A stretch of DNA of 64,000 nucleotides from Candidatus Binataceae bacterium (GCA_035294265.1 DATGLK010000044.1:56900-120899); one strand, 5' to 3'; positions 1-9,527 are shown, counted from the stretch's first letter. Made by a program: numbers and translations. The notes: generated from the sequence alone by a model not told the origin.

Positions 1-147
1 GTATTGCGATGCGCGCCAGATATCGGGCCCGGTGCCGTCACCTTCGATATAGGGCAGAATAGGCTGGTCGGGAACGTCCAGGGTGTGGTCGGCCCGCAGC
101 CTAATCTTTTCCCCCTCGTTGGGGACCTGAAACGTCTGATATGCCAT
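1..147 (-). CDS. icd: NADP-dependent isocitrate dehydrogenase, N-terminal part (cut by window edge)
   Basis: Read on the minus strand, an open frame of 49 codons runs from an ATG at 147 off the left edge. It contains GEKI, then [20 protein letters not shown]. The [11 protein letters not shown] block is the hallmark near the N-terminus of bacterial isocitrate dehydrogenases, where the NADP and substrate site begins. The enzyme converts isocitrate to 2-oxoglutarate in the TCA cycle in the cytoplasm. An AGG lies about 7 bases before the ATG and a GAGGA further upstream. The gene is divergent from the acyl-CoA dehydrogenase at 293, so the 145 bases between them should hold both promoters. Only the first tenth or so of the protein is visible. 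Confidence in the family is high. Confidence 0.85.
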   Translation of the reverse strand, partial: MAYQTFQVPNEGEKIRLRADHTLDVPDQPILPYIEGDGTGPDIWRASQY

Positions 148-292
148 TTGATGACCTGTCTTTCCTCAACTGAGTGCAGGGTTATATCACCACCACGCCG
201 ATCGTCCAATCTTGACCCTGACCGGCCCTTGCATCATACAAAAATGCAGCGAGCGAAGAAGCCGCTCAGTTTTTTGGTTCGCAGGAGTCAGC

Positions 293-1495
293 ATGGATTT
301 CACCTTCAGCCCCGAACAGGAAGCCTTTCGCGCCCAACTGCGCCAATGGTTGCGCGCCACCAAGGCTGACATCTGGGGCGACACCGACGAGCCGGTGGGC
401 GGGCTGGAAGATGCCGCCAGCGACGAGCGCTGGGCGCGTTTGATGCGCTACCATCGCGCGCTTAACGCCGCCGGCTACGTTGCTTTGCATTGGCCCAAGC
501 AATGGGGTGGCGCGGGGGCGGGGCTGGTGGAGCAAGTTATCTACCAAGACGAAGTTCTGGCCGCGGGATTGCCGCTTTACGGCGCCAACATCATCGCTAT
601 CGATCGGGTCGGTCCTACCCTCATTGCCCTGGGCAGCGACGAACAACGCAAGCGTTATCTGCCGCCGATGCTCACGGGCGAGGAGATCTGGTGCCAAGGC
701 TATTCGGAGCCCAACGCCGGCTCGGACCTCGCCAGTTTAAGCACTCGGGCCGAAGTGCGGCCCGACCGCTTCATCGTAAACGGCCAGAAGGTGTGGACCA
801 GTCTGGCCAACCGGGCCAGCATGCAAGTACTGCTGGTGCGCACCGATCCCAAGGCACCCAAGCACAAGGGCATCTCTTATCTAATCGTGGACATGCGCAG
901 CCCAGGCATTACGGTGCGCCCGCTGGTCCAGATGACGGGCGAGGCCGGTTTCAACGAAATTTTTTACGACAACGTCGAGGTGCCGCGCGAAAACCTGGTC
1001 GGAGAGCTTAACGCCGGTTGGCAAGTGTCGCTGGCCACGCTGATGTACGAGCGCATCTCGGGCGGCGCGCGCCATCCGGTGGAGCGGATGCTGGAGGACC
1101 TGATCGCGCTGGCGCGCGAGGTGAGTTTCGACGGCGTGCCCGCGGCACGCCATCCCTACGTACGCCAGCGCCTGGCTCAATTCGCGATCGAAGCGCGCTG
1201 CCTGCGCCTGACCCGCTATCGCGCGCTGACCGCGATGCTGCGGGAGCAGGTGCCCGGACCGGAAAGCTCGTTTGGCAAGCTGGCCGCCACCGAACTCAAC
1301 CTGCGCATCCAAAACTTTGCCAGCGAGTTGCTGGGGCCTTATGCGCAACTGGCGCCGGGCGCGGTGGGGGCGTTGCAGAACGGCCGCTGGATGGGCCGGA
1401 TGCTCGGCGCGCGCGCCAACACGATCGCCGCCGGCTCCAGCGAGATTCAGCGCAACATCATCGGCGAACGGGTACTGGGTCTGCCCAAGGGCTAG
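293..1495 (+). CDS. Acyl-CoA dehydrogenase family protein
   Basis: A 400-residue cytoplasmic FAD enzyme that should oxidise an acyl-CoA at the alpha-beta position and pass electrons to ETF. An N-terminal helical domain (about 1-120) is followed by the beta domain with the substrate/FAD motif GYSEPNAGSDLA, and a C-terminal helical domain ending in SSEIQRNIIGERVLGLP, typical of the family. Length is normal. I chose ATG 293 because AGGAG lies 5 bases before it and the protein then begins MDFTFSPEQEAFR, as homologues do; the open frame extends upstream to 212 without support. The next gene starts 131 bases downstream, so it may not be in the same operon. The substrate cannot be told from sequence. 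Confidence 0.9.
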   Translation: MDFTFSPEQEAFRAQLRQWLRATKADIWGDTDEPVGGLEDAASDERWARLMRYHRALNAAGYVALHWPKQWGGAGAGLVEQVIYQDEVLAAGLPLYGANIIAIDRVGPTLIALGSDEQRKRYLPPMLTGEEIWCQGYSEPNAGSDLASLSTRAEVRPDRFIVNGQKVWTSLANRASMQVLLVRTDPKAPKHKGISYLIVDMRSPGITVRPLVQMTGEAGFNEIFYDNVEVPRENLVGELNAGWQVSLATLMYERISGGARHPVERMLEDLIALAREVSFDGVPAARHPYVRQRLAQFAIEARCLRLTRYRALTAMLREQVPGPESSFGKLAATELNLRIQNFASELLGPYAQLAPGAVGALQNGRWMGRMLGARANTIAAGSSEIQRNIIGERVLGLPKG

Positions 1496-1626
1496 GGGGG
1501 AACAAGTCTCGGCGGCTTGTACCCCCTTCCCCTGCCCGTTGCCGCACTTGCCGCCGCGCTCGCGGCTGCGCTAGCTTCGCCAGTGCGTGGCGAGCGCGAT
1601 GCCGCTTGCGCGCGGAGGATGGATCA

Positions 1627-2097
1627 ATGGCGCGAATCTCGCTTAAGGTAAACGGCCGCACGCGCACAATCGAAGCGGATCCGAAGATGCCGCTGCTCTA
1701 TGCCCTGCGCAACAATTTGGCTCTCAAGAATCCGCGCTTTGGCTGCGGCCTGGCCCAATGCGGAGCGTGCACGGTGCTGCTGGACAACCAGCCGATTCGT
1801 TCCTGCTCCTTCCCCACCCTGGCGGCGCGCGGCCATGAGGTGGTGACGCTGGAGGGAATCGGCACGCCCCAGCATCCCCATCCGATCCAGAAGGCTTGGA
1901 TCGCGGAAGAAGCGATGCAATGCGGCTACTGTATCAACGGCTGGATAATGAGCGCCAAGGCTTTGCTGGATCGCAATCCCAATCCCAGCGATAGCGAAAT
2001 CCGCCAAGCCTTCGCCGGTCTAATTTGCCGATGTGGCGCGCAGACTGCGATGTTCCGCGCGGTGCGGCGCGCCTCGCAGGAAATGCGGGAGGCTTAG
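1627..2097 (+). CDS. 2Fe-2S subunit of a xanthine-oxidase-family molybdoenzyme (IorA-like)
   Basis: A 156-residue small iron-sulfur subunit. The plant-type cluster site CGLAQCGACTVLLD (about residues 39-52) with a following Cys is joined to the second helical cluster domain with CGYC and CRCG near 100-140, the CoxS/IorA arrangement. It should carry electrons between the molybdenum subunit and an outside acceptor. GGAGG lies 8 bases before ATG 1627. The stop is followed 3 bases later by the first molybdenum subunit, so the two are translated together. No FAD (CoxM-type) subunit is present, as in isoquinoline 1-oxidoreductase and quinone- or cytochrome-linked aldehyde dehydrogenases. It lacks its own signal and would be exported with the Tat-tagged large subunit. 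Confidence 0.88.
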   Translation: MARISLKVNGRTRTIEADPKMPLLYALRNNLALKNPRFGCGLAQCGACTVLLDNQPIRSCSFPTLAARGHEVVTLEGIGTPQHPHPIQKAWIAEEAMQCGYCINGWIMSAKALLDRNPNPSDSEIRQAFAGLICRCGAQTAMFRAVRRASQEMREA

Positions 2098-2100
2098 GCG

Positions 2101-4401
2101 ATGGACACGACCGTTTCACGCCGCCGGTTCCTCAAAGGCACCGGCGCACTGATCATTGGCTTCAGCTTCTCGGGCCCGCTTATCCAGACCCTGGCTCAGG
2201 GTGCGACGATGGCGATGCCGGCCAGCGGCGAACTCGATTCGTGGCTGGCGATCGACCCCGACGGCAATGCCACGGTGTACTCGGGCAAAGTGGATGTCGG
2301 GATGGGGGTCAAGACCGGGCTTATTCAAATCGCCGCCGAGGAACTCTACCTGGCGCCCGAGCGAGTCACGATCATCATGGGCGACACCGCACGCACGCCC
2401 AACCAGGGCGGCACCGGCGCCAGCACCTCGATCTCGTTGGGCGCCAAGCCGCTGCGCAACGCCGCCGCCGAGGCCCATCGCATCCTGCTTAATCGCGCCG
2501 CGCTTAAATTGGGGGTTGCGGCTGACCAATTGGTTACTCACAACGGCGTAGTCAGCGTCAAAGACCATCCCCAGCGTCAAATCGGCTACGGTAAGCTGGT
2601 TAGCGATCGCAGCTTCAACGAACCACTCAAGGTCAAGGGCAAGGCCGCCACGCTGGACGTATTCGGCGCGGCCCGGCCCAAGGATCCCAAGGATTACACC
2701 GTGGTGGGGACCTCCTACCCGCGGGTGGATGTGGCGCCCAAGGTGATGGGGGAGTTCACCTATATGGTCGATGTGCGGGTGCCAGGGATGCTGCACGGGC
2801 GGGTGGTACGGCCTCCGGGAGCTGGTGCGACCGTGACGAGCGTGGACGAAGCTTCCCTCCGCGCCATCCCAGGAATCGTCAAGGTGGTGGCGCACGAGGG
2901 CTTTGTGGGGGTAATCGCCAACAGCGAATGGGCGGCTATACAAGGTGCCACGCAGCTCAAAGTCAATTGGAGCAAGCCCAAGGCGAACTTTATCCCGATG
3001 CGCGACCTTTACGCGCACATGCTCGCCACGCCGCCTCAGGCCAGCCAGAATCCGCTCAAGCAAGGCGATGTCGAAAGCGCGCTGGCCGGGGCCCATCGTC
3101 GGCTGGCGGCCCAGTATGATTGGCCTTTCCAGTCCCACGCCACGATGGGGCCGGGATGCGCGGTGGCCTGGGTGCGCAAGAACGGCCAGGTGACGATTTG
3201 GTCGGGGGCGCAAAAGCCGCCCGTGCTGCGCCAAGGGATCGCCAGCCTGCTGAAGGTCCCGCCCTCGCAGGTGCGGGTAATCTGGGTAGAGGATGCGGGC
3301 TCCCACGGCCGGCCAGGTTTTGCCGACGTTGCCGCCGACGCCGCCCTGCTTTCGCAAGCCGTGCAACGCCCGGTGCGGGTGCAGTGGATGCGCCATGACA
3401 TGACGGGCTGGGGCACCAAGGCGCCGGCAATCGTGATGAAGCTGCGCGGCGGGCTTACCCCAGAGGGCCGGATAGCAGCCCTGGACTTCGAATCGTGGGG
3501 CTTTTCGGGGGCCGAGATTTCGCCTCATTACGACGCCGCCGGCAACTTTCTGGGGGCTCAGCTAAGCGGGCTTCCCAATACCACCAGCGAAAACGAATTC
3601 TATGCCCTGTACGGACGCGGCAGCGCCGCCTATATCACCGCCAATCAGCGGGCGGTGGCTCATATCATGCCGCCGCTTTATCCGCTGGGTTCGCCGATGC
3701 GGACCAGTCACCTACGCGATCCCGAGGGACCGCAGACCACCTTCGCGGTGGAATCCTTTATCGACGAACTGGCAGCGGCGGCCGGCGCCGATCCGGTGGA
3801 CTTTCGCCTGCGCCATCTGAGCGACCCCCGCTCGCAAAACGTGATCAGGGTGGCAGCCCGCGCTGCGGGCTGGGACCCCAGGCCCTCGCCGGCCAAGAAC
3901 GATGGGCAGCAAGTCGCCAAGGGGCGCGGGATAAGCTTTGCCCCGCGCGGGGCGGCCGGCTTTTTTCCCACCACTTACGTGGCCACGGTGGCCGAGGTCG
4001 AGGTCGATCGCACAAGCGGCGAGGTCGCCGTTACTCGGCTGGTCTGCGCCCAGGATTGCGGGCGGATTATCAATCCGCTGGCGCTCAAGGGCACGGTGGA
4101 AGGCAACCTGATCCAATCGATGAGCCGGGCGCTCGTGGAGGAAGTCACCTACGACCAAAACAACGTGACCAGTGTCGACTGGCGCACTTATCCGATCGTA
4201 CGCTCGCCGCAACTGCCCAAAGCGGTGGAGGTGGTGCTGATAAACCAACCCGAGATCGAGCCGGCGGGCGCGGGCGAACCTTCCACCCGCCCCACCGCCG
4301 GCGCGATTGCCAACGCGATTTACGACGCGCTCGGGGTGCGGGTGCGCTCGGCTCCGATGACTCCGGCGCGAATCAAGGCGGCCTTGGCGGGAGCCGCGTG
4401 A
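2101..4401 (+). CDS. Molybdopterin-binding subunit, IorB-like, Tat-exported (copy 1)
   Basis: A 766-residue large subunit of the xanthine oxidase family. The Tat signal SRRRFLKGTG (residues 6-15) and a hydrophobic stretch open the protein, so the folded, cofactor-loaded complex is expected in the periplasm or on the membrane. Family blocks include GKVDVGMGVKTG, GGTGASTS, an MRTSHLRDPEGPQTTF block, and GAGEPSTRP near the C-terminus, which carries the conserved glutamate that activates the Mo-bound water. It starts 3 bases after the 2Fe-2S subunit gene. Likely activity is hydroxylation of an N-heterocycle or oxidation of an aldehyde; the substrate is unknown. No maturation gene is nearby. Confidence 0.87.
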   Translation: MDTTVSRRRFLKGTGALIIGFSFSGPLIQTLAQGATMAMPASGELDSWLAIDPDGNATVYSGKVDVGMGVKTGLIQIAAEELYLAPERVTIIMGDTARTPNQGGTGASTSISLGAKPLRNAAAEAHRILLNRAALKLGVAADQLVTHNGVVSVKDHPQRQIGYGKLVSDRSFNEPLKVKGKAATLDVFGAARPKDPKDYTVVGTSYPRVDVAPKVMGEFTYMVDVRVPGMLHGRVVRPPGAGATVTSVDEASLRAIPGIVKVVAHEGFVGVIANSEWAAIQGATQLKVNWSKPKANFIPMRDLYAHMLATPPQASQNPLKQGDVESALAGAHRRLAAQYDWPFQSHATMGPGCAVAWVRKNGQVTIWSGAQKPPVLRQGIASLLKVPPSQVRVIWVEDAGSHGRPGFADVAADAALLSQAVQRPVRVQWMRHDMTGWGTKAPAIVMKLRGGLTPEGRIAALDFESWGFSGAEISPHYDAAGNFLGAQLSGLPNTTSENEFYALYGRGSAAYITANQRAVAHIMPPLYPLGSPMRTSHLRDPEGPQTTFAVESFIDELAAAAGADPVDFRLRHLSDPRSQNVIRVAARAAGWDPRPSPAKNDGQQVAKGRGISFAPRGAAGFFPTTYVATVAEVEVDRTSGEVAVTRLVCAQDCGRIINPLALKGTVEGNLIQSMSRALVEEVTYDQNNVTSVDWRTYPIVRSPQLPKAVEVVLINQPEIEPAGAGEPSTRPTAGAIANAIYDALGVRVRSAPMTPARIKAALAGAA

Positions 4402-4433
4402 AGTTGACCTATCGCCAAAGCCGGGAGGATAGG

Positions 4434-6737
4434 ATGAGCACCGCAAAAGGTTTTTCGCGCCGCCGCTTCCTCAAGGGAAGCGGCGCGCTGGTGGTTGGGT
4501 TCAGCTTTTCCAGCACGCTGTCCCAGGCGCTGGCGGCAAGCGAGATCTTTCCTACTCCCAACAACGCCAAGCTGGATTCCTGGCTGGAGATTGGGGCTGA
4601 CGGCAACGCCACCGTGTTCACCGGCAAGGTCGATGTCGGGATGGGCGTTAGCACCGCGATCAGCCAAATCGTCGGCGAGGAGTTGTATCTGGCGCCGCAG
4701 CGGGTGGCGGTGGTGATGGGCGACACCGCGCGCACGCCCGATCAGGAGGGAACCGGCGCCAGCACGACCTTGGCCTTGGGCGCCAAACCTCTGCGTAACG
4801 CAGCGGCACAGGCCCATCTCATTATCCTGCAGCGCGCCGCCACCCGGCTTAAGGCACCCGTCGAGCAACTGGTGTGCCAGGACGGAATCGTCAGCGTCAG
4901 GGGCGATGGCGCGCGCCGGGTCAGCTACGGCAAGCTGGCCGGCGATCGCCGCTTCAACCAAAAGCTCAGAGTCAGCGGCGGGCCCGCCAAGCTTGACGTG
5001 TTCGGCGCGGCTCAGCCCAAAAGCTTCAAAGACTACACCGTGGTGGGGACCTCGGTGCCGCGGCTGGACGTTGCCCCCAAGGTGTTCGGACAGTTCAGCT
5101 ACGCCTGCGATATCCGCCCGCGCGGCATGCTGCACGGCCGTGTCATCCGCCCGCCCGTGGTGGGCGCCACCGTGGTCAGCGTCGACGACAGCTCGCTACG
5201 CGACATTCCAGGTATCGTCAAGGTGGTGGCGCGCCAAGGTTTTGTAGGGGTGGTGGCACAAACCGAATGGAGCGCCATCGAAGCCGCCTCGCGGTTGAAA
5301 GTCAACTGGAACCAGCCCGGGACCCAGTTGCTACCGCAGGAGCAGTTATACGACCACATGGTCACGGTGGCGCCCAAGGCGAGCAAGACCACGCTCAGCC
5401 AGGGCGACGTCGAAAGCGCGCTGGCCGGCTCCAAGCAACGCGTCGAGGCAACCTATCGATGGCCGATGCAGTCGCACGTCACGATGGGACCCGGATGCGC
5501 GGTGGCGTGGGTGCGCAAGGACGGCTCGGCAACGGTGTGGACCGGGGCGCAAAAGCCACCGATGCTGCAGCGCGGCCTGGCCGGCCTGCTCGGCGTACCG
5601 CCCGACCAAGTGCGGATCGTGTGGGTGGCCGACGCGGGCTCGTACGGCCGCCCGGGCTACGCCGACGCAGCCGCCGACGCAGTTCTCCTTTCCAAGGAAG
5701 TAGGCCGTCCGGTGCGGGTACAGTGGATGCGCCACGACATGACCGGTTGGGGCACCAAAGCACCGGCGGTGGTCTGCAAGCTGCGCGGCGCAGTGGATCC
5801 CGCGGGCAAGATCGCGGCGTTGGACTTCGAGTCGTGGGCCTTTTCGGGCGACGAAGTGCTGCCGCGCTATTATCATCCCGGCAATCTGCTGGCAGCTCAG
5901 CTAATCGGCATTCCCAATAGCACGGCGGGCAACGAATACGCCGAGTACGGCCGCAACGCGACCAAATATCTAGTCCCGGCCTTACGCGCCCGCGCCCATA
6001 TCGTACCGCCGCTCTATCCCCAGGGCTCGCCCTTGCGCACCAGTCACATGCGCGATCCCGAGGGACCGCAGACCACCTTCGCGGTGGAATCTTTCATCGA
6101 CGAATTGGCGGCGGCCGCCAAGGTCGATCCGATTGAATTCCGCCTGCGCCATTTCACCGATCCGCGCACGGTCGCAGTGATCCAGGCGGCCGCCCGCCGC
6201 GCCCGCTGGCAAACTCGCCCCTCGCCCGCGCCCAACCCCAGCGGCGCCACCGTGGTGGCCGGTCGCGGGATAGCCGTGGCACCACGCCACGGCGAGGGGT
6301 ACTTTCCACCCACCTATCTGGCCACTATCGCGGAGGTCGAGGTCGATCGCGCAACCGGCGCCATCACGGTCAAGCGTTTTGTCATCGCCCATGACTGCGG
6401 GCTAATTGTCAACCCCGCCGGCTTGACCGGTGCGATTGAAGCCAACCTGATCCAATCGATGAGCCGAGCGCTCAAGGAAGAAGCAACCTGGGACAGCCAC
6501 AACGTCACCAGCGTGGACTGGCGCAGCTATCCGATCGTGCGCTCGCCTGACGTACCCGAGGCGATCGAAGTTGAGCTGATCGATCGGCCCGAGCTCGGCC
6601 CCGCCGGAGCCGGCGAACCTTCTAGTCGATGCACGGCGGCGGCGATCGCCAACGCTATCTTCGATGCCACTGGTGTGCGCTTGCGCACCGTGCCGATGAC
6701 TCCGGCACGGCTGAGAGAGGCGATGGCGGCGGCTTAG
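4434..6737 (+). CDS. Molybdopterin-binding subunit, IorB-like, Tat-exported (copy 2)
   Basis: A 767-residue tandem paralogue of the preceding gene, closely similar along its whole length, including the signal (SRRRFLKGSG), the GKVDVGMGVSTA block, the MRTSHMRDPEGPQTTF block and the catalytic GAGEPSSR. ATG 4434 follows GGAGG by 5 bases, and 32 bases separate it from the previous stop; the same frame is open far upstream but that part is a shadow of copy 1. Only one 2Fe-2S gene is present, so the two large subunits probably compete for it or form a mixed complex. Divergence between the copies suggests a different substrate pocket, which is inference. Confidence 0.87.
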   Translation: MSTAKGFSRRRFLKGSGALVVGFSFSSTLSQALAASEIFPTPNNAKLDSWLEIGADGNATVFTGKVDVGMGVSTAISQIVGEELYLAPQRVAVVMGDTARTPDQEGTGASTTLALGAKPLRNAAAQAHLIILQRAATRLKAPVEQLVCQDGIVSVRGDGARRVSYGKLAGDRRFNQKLRVSGGPAKLDVFGAAQPKSFKDYTVVGTSVPRLDVAPKVFGQFSYACDIRPRGMLHGRVIRPPVVGATVVSVDDSSLRDIPGIVKVVARQGFVGVVAQTEWSAIEAASRLKVNWNQPGTQLLPQEQLYDHMVTVAPKASKTTLSQGDVESALAGSKQRVEATYRWPMQSHVTMGPGCAVAWVRKDGSATVWTGAQKPPMLQRGLAGLLGVPPDQVRIVWVADAGSYGRPGYADAAADAVLLSKEVGRPVRVQWMRHDMTGWGTKAPAVVCKLRGAVDPAGKIAALDFESWAFSGDEVLPRYYHPGNLLAAQLIGIPNSTAGNEYAEYGRNATKYLVPALRARAHIVPPLYPQGSPLRTSHMRDPEGPQTTFAVESFIDELAAAAKVDPIEFRLRHFTDPRTVAVIQAAARRARWQTRPSPAPNPSGATVVAGRGIAVAPRHGEGYFPPTYLATIAEVEVDRATGAITVKRFVIAHDCGLIVNPAGLTGAIEANLIQSMSRALKEEATWDSHNVTSVDWRSYPIVRSPDVPEAIEVELIDRPELGPAGAGEPSSRCTAAAIANAIFDATGVRLRTVPMTPARLREAMAAA

Positions 6738-6805
6738 CCGCGCGCGGGCGGAAAGCTGCCCAAGGCGCCGCGTCCGCGCTACAATTGAAGGGAGCGAGGC
6801 AACTG

Positions 6806-7747
6806 ATGCCATTAGATCCGCAAGCGCGAGCCCTGTTGGACGCGATGAAAGCGCTGGGCGCACCCGATATCACTACCCTGACGCCCGAGCAGGCGCGGGC
6901 AGCGGGCGAGGCTCGGCTCAAGACCCGGCGCCGCTACTGGACACCGGTGGCGAAATGCCAAAACGCGACGGTGCCAGGTCCCGACGGTCCCATCCCGGTG
7001 CGAATCTACACGCCGGCTCAATCGGGCGAACTGTCGGCGCTGGTTTTTTTTCACGGCGGCGGCTTCGTGGTGGGCAGCCTGGAGGGCTGCGACCCGCTGT
7101 GCAACTTTCTGGCCGACGGCGCCGGATGCGTGGTGGTATCGGTGGATTACCGCCTGGCGCCCGAACACAAATTTCCCGCCGCGCCACAGGATTGCCTGGC
7201 CGTTACGCAATGGGTCGCGGCCAACGCCCGCAAATTGCATTGCAACCCCCGTCAGATTGGGGTGGGCGGCGAGAGCGCCGGCGCAACCCTAGCGGCGGTG
7301 GTGGCGTTGGCCGCGCGCGATCGGGGCGGCCCGCGCCTGGCCTTCCAGTTGCTGCTCTATCCGGTGACCGATGCCACCATGCAATCACCCTCTTACCAAA
7401 GCAACGGCGAGGGCTATTTTCTAACCCGCGACATGATGGCCTGGTTCTGGAACCATTATCTCGACCCCAAAGATGACCGCACCAATCCCTTCATCTCACC
7501 GCTCCACGCCAAGAGTTTGCAAGGCCTGCCCCCGGCGCTGATCCTCACCGCCGAATTCGACCCGTTGCGCGACGAGGGCGAGGCCTACGCCGAGAAGCTG
7601 GACCGAGCCGGCGTGCCGGTGGTCTGTACCCGCTATCCGGGGATGATTCACGGTTTTATCGGCTTCGCCGACAGCCTTGACATGGGACGGCGGGCGATAG
7701 CCCAGCTCACCTCCCATCTGCGCGCCGGCTTCAGCGGCTATATGTAA
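6806..7747 (+). CDS. Alpha/beta hydrolase, hormone-sensitive-lipase-type esterase
   Basis: A 313-residue esterase of the HSL (family IV, alpha/beta hydrolase fold-3) group. The oxyanion motif HGGGF lies near residue 80, the nucleophile in GGESAGAT near 155, the acid in FDPLRDEGEAY near 255 and the histidine in MIHGF near 285, a full catalytic set. No signal peptide is seen, so it is cytoplasmic. ATG 6806 is preceded by GGGAGCGAGG. It lies 68 bases after the molybdoenzyme operon and may be co-transcribed with it, supplying or removing an ester group in the same catabolic route. The true substrate cannot be told. Confidence 0.88.
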   Translation: MPLDPQARALLDAMKALGAPDITTLTPEQARAAGEARLKTRRRYWTPVAKCQNATVPGPDGPIPVRIYTPAQSGELSALVFFHGGGFVVGSLEGCDPLCNFLADGAGCVVVSVDYRLAPEHKFPAAPQDCLAVTQWVAANARKLHCNPRQIGVGGESAGATLAAVVALAARDRGGPRLAFQLLLYPVTDATMQSPSYQSNGEGYFLTRDMMAWFWNHYLDPKDDRTNPFISPLHAKSLQGLPPALILTAEFDPLRDEGEAYAEKLDRAGVPVVCTRYPGMIHGFIGFADSLDMGRRAIAQLTSHLRAGFSGYM

Positions 7748-7847
7748 AAACCCTGGGCGAACGCTTCTGCTGATGCTGGCGGGTAAGTGGCCCCGCCCCT
7801 GTGAAGGCGGACACACGGGCCCGTCCCACGACTAGATCTTCCGCGAC

Positions 7848-8573
7848 CTACCATTTTTCGTACTGCACCGCCTTGCGCGCGTAGCCGTTTTGGCGCAGCA
7901 GGTCGCGCATCGTTAAAACTTCCGGCCCCACTCCGCACAGATAGAACTGGCGATCGCGCCGATCGTCGGCGTCGAGGTAAAGGGCGCGCAGATGCTCGCG
8001 CAGCGGCCCGCGCATCCCCGGCCATGAGGGCTCTTGCGTGATCACCGGATCGAAACGCAAGCGCGGATGGCGGCGCGCCAAAGCCATCAACTCCTCGCGA
8101 TAAAGCAAATTCTGCTCGCGTGGCGCCGCGTATAACAGATGGAGCCCAGCGCTACCCTCTTCGGCCAGCGCGCGGCGGATCATTGGTCGGATCGGTGCGA
8201 TCGTGGTCTCCTGAGCGACAAATACGGTCTCGACCGTGGGCGCGTGCTCCAAGGTAAATAGGCCGTAGGGACCGGTGAAGGTCAGCTCCTCGCCCACTCG
8301 GCGCGCGAACAGATAGGCCGACCCCAACCCTCCGGGTACCAGGTTGAGCACTATCTCCAACAGATCGCCATGCTCGGGATCGGAGGCGATGGAATAGGGG
8401 CGCAGCGCCGGCTTGTCGCCCAAGGGTAAGACAAGCGAAATGAACTGCCCGGGAATGAAGCCGAGGGCGCGCTCCTTGGGCAAGCGGATGAAGAATGATC
8501 GAGTCTGCGCCGGATGGTCCACGATGCGCTCGATGACGCCGTGGTAATCCGACCGGTTGGCGCTCGCTGCCAT
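7848..8573 (-). CDS. FAD/NAD(P)-binding ferredoxin reductase-like protein
   Basis: A 241-residue protein of the ferredoxin-NADP reductase fold. The FAD-binding barrel carries LRPYSIAS (the RxYS motif) near residue 56. The C-terminal nucleotide domain ends with FYLCGVGPEV and a closing aromatic residue. It should move electrons between NAD(P)H and the ferredoxin encoded just upstream, whose stop lies 12 bases before this start. ATG 8573 is preferred to an in-frame TTG at 8579. No oxygenase component that the pair would feed lies within 8 kb, so the partner is elsewhere or the pair serves a general role. Confidence 0.82.
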   Translation of the reverse strand: MAASANRSDYHGVIERIVDHPAQTRSFFIRLPKERALGFIPGQFISLVLPLGDKPALRPYSIASDPEHGDLLEIVLNLVPGGLGSAYLFARRVGEELTFTGPYGLFTLEHAPTVETVFVAQETTIAPIRPMIRRALAEEGSAGLHLLYAAPREQNLLYREELMALARRHPRLRFDPVITQEPSWPGMRGPLREHLRALYLDADDRRDRQFYLCGVGPEVLTMRDLLRQNGYARKAVQYEKW

Positions 8574-8585
8574 CGTCAATGCCTC

Positions 8586-8957
8586 TCAGCGGCTCTCCGC
8601 GACTTGCTGGTTGATGGTAAAGCGCGGAACCAGTATTACAATGTCGGCGTTTTCGTCTTGAATCACCGCTTGGCAGCCCAGGCGCGAGGTCGGGGTCAAC
8701 CCGGGCGCCCGGTCCAGCATATCCTCTTCGCGTTCCTCCGCCTCCGACAGAGCATTGCCGCCGGCTTTAACGATCACGTGGCAGGTGGTGCAGGCGCAAT
8801 TGCCGCCACAGGCGTGGTCCAGATGGACGCCGTGGCCAAGCAGCACGTCGAGCAGCGAGCCCGGCTCGCCGTCGTGTTGAAACGGCGCTTGAGCGGGACT
8901 GAACTCGATCGTTTTATCGGCTTCGCCGGTTTCGTAAATGACTCGCACTCGTGCCAT
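8586..8957 (-). CDS. 2Fe-2S ferredoxin (ISC/adrenodoxin-type)
   Basis: A 123-residue ferredoxin with cluster motif CGGNCACTTCHV (C-x5-C-x2-C) and a distal Cys in SRLGCQAV, the spacing of Isc-type or adrenodoxin-like proteins. The segment EEREEDMLDRAPGLTPTSRL is typical of that class. It is a soluble electron carrier. ATG 8957 is taken; an in-frame TTG one codon upstream also exists. It forms a two-gene unit with the reductase at 7848-8573. It is longer than usual because of an insert before the cluster (FQHDGEPGSLLDVLLGHG). Confidence 0.9.
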   Translation of the reverse strand: MARVRVIYETGEADKTIEFSPAQAPFQHDGEPGSLLDVLLGHGVHLDHACGGNCACTTCHVIVKAGGNALSEAEEREEDMLDRAPGLTPTSRLGCQAVIQDENADIVILVPRFTINQQVAESR

Positions 8958-9113
8958 CAAGACTCACCCGCCGGGGCCCGCGCGCAGAGGATTTCCCTGC
9001 CCCCACCACGCGAACTCTTTCCCTATTCCTTTCATTTTAAGCATATTGGTTGTGGGAGGCCCGATAAACCGCTTGCGCGCACATGGGCGGCAGGCGCGCG
9101 GCGCAACAAGCCA

Positions 9114-9527
9114 ATGGCACACGCAGATTCGGTCCGGCAGGTTAACGCGGCTTTTTACCGCGCCTTCGAGAGCCTGGAGCTGGCGCAGATGGAGGCGATC
9201 TGGCATCGCGCGCCCCACATTATCTGTATCCATCCGGGTTGGCGTCCGCTCTTGGGCTGGGGCCCCATCATGAACAGTTGGGAAGGGATCTTCGCCTCCG
9301 CTTTCGAAGTCAAGGTCGAGGTGACCGAAGTCCAGCTCACCCTGGATGGCGGCTTGGCGGTGATAGTGGTGGAGGAAACCCTCACGCAGCGCGATTATGA
9401 CGGGGTCAGCCGCGCCACGGTGCTGGCCACCAACGTATTCCAGCTCGTCGGCGCGCAGTGGAAGCTCATTCTCCATCACGGATCGCCGGTGGCGATGCCG
9501 TCCGACGCAGTGCCCCGGGTACAGTAG
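9114..9527 (+). CDS. NTF2-like (SnoaL-fold) protein of unknown function
   Basis: A 137-residue protein with the pattern of the SnoaL-like NTF2 fold: an N-terminal helix (VRQVNAAFYRAFESLEL), the HPGW-containing strand with WHRAPHIICIHPGW, and a C-terminal sheet with WKLILHHGSPV. Related stand-alone proteins are common in proteobacteria and mostly unstudied; some fold members are isomerases, others bind small ligands. ATG 9114 lacks a strong ribosome site. The gene is divergent from the ferredoxin pair, with about 155 bases between them. I cannot assign a reaction. Confidence 0.7.
   Translation: MAHADSVRQVNAAFYRAFESLELAQMEAIWHRAPHIICIHPGWRPLLGWGPIMNSWEGIFASAFEVKVEVTEVQLTLDGGLAVIVVEETLTQRDYDGVSRATVLATNVFQLVGAQWKLILHHGSPVAMPSDAVPRVQ

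Noticed and set aside
2116-3528. 470-codon open frame opposite the first molybdenum subunit
   Set aside because: Antisense shadow; the plus-strand gene has all family motifs.
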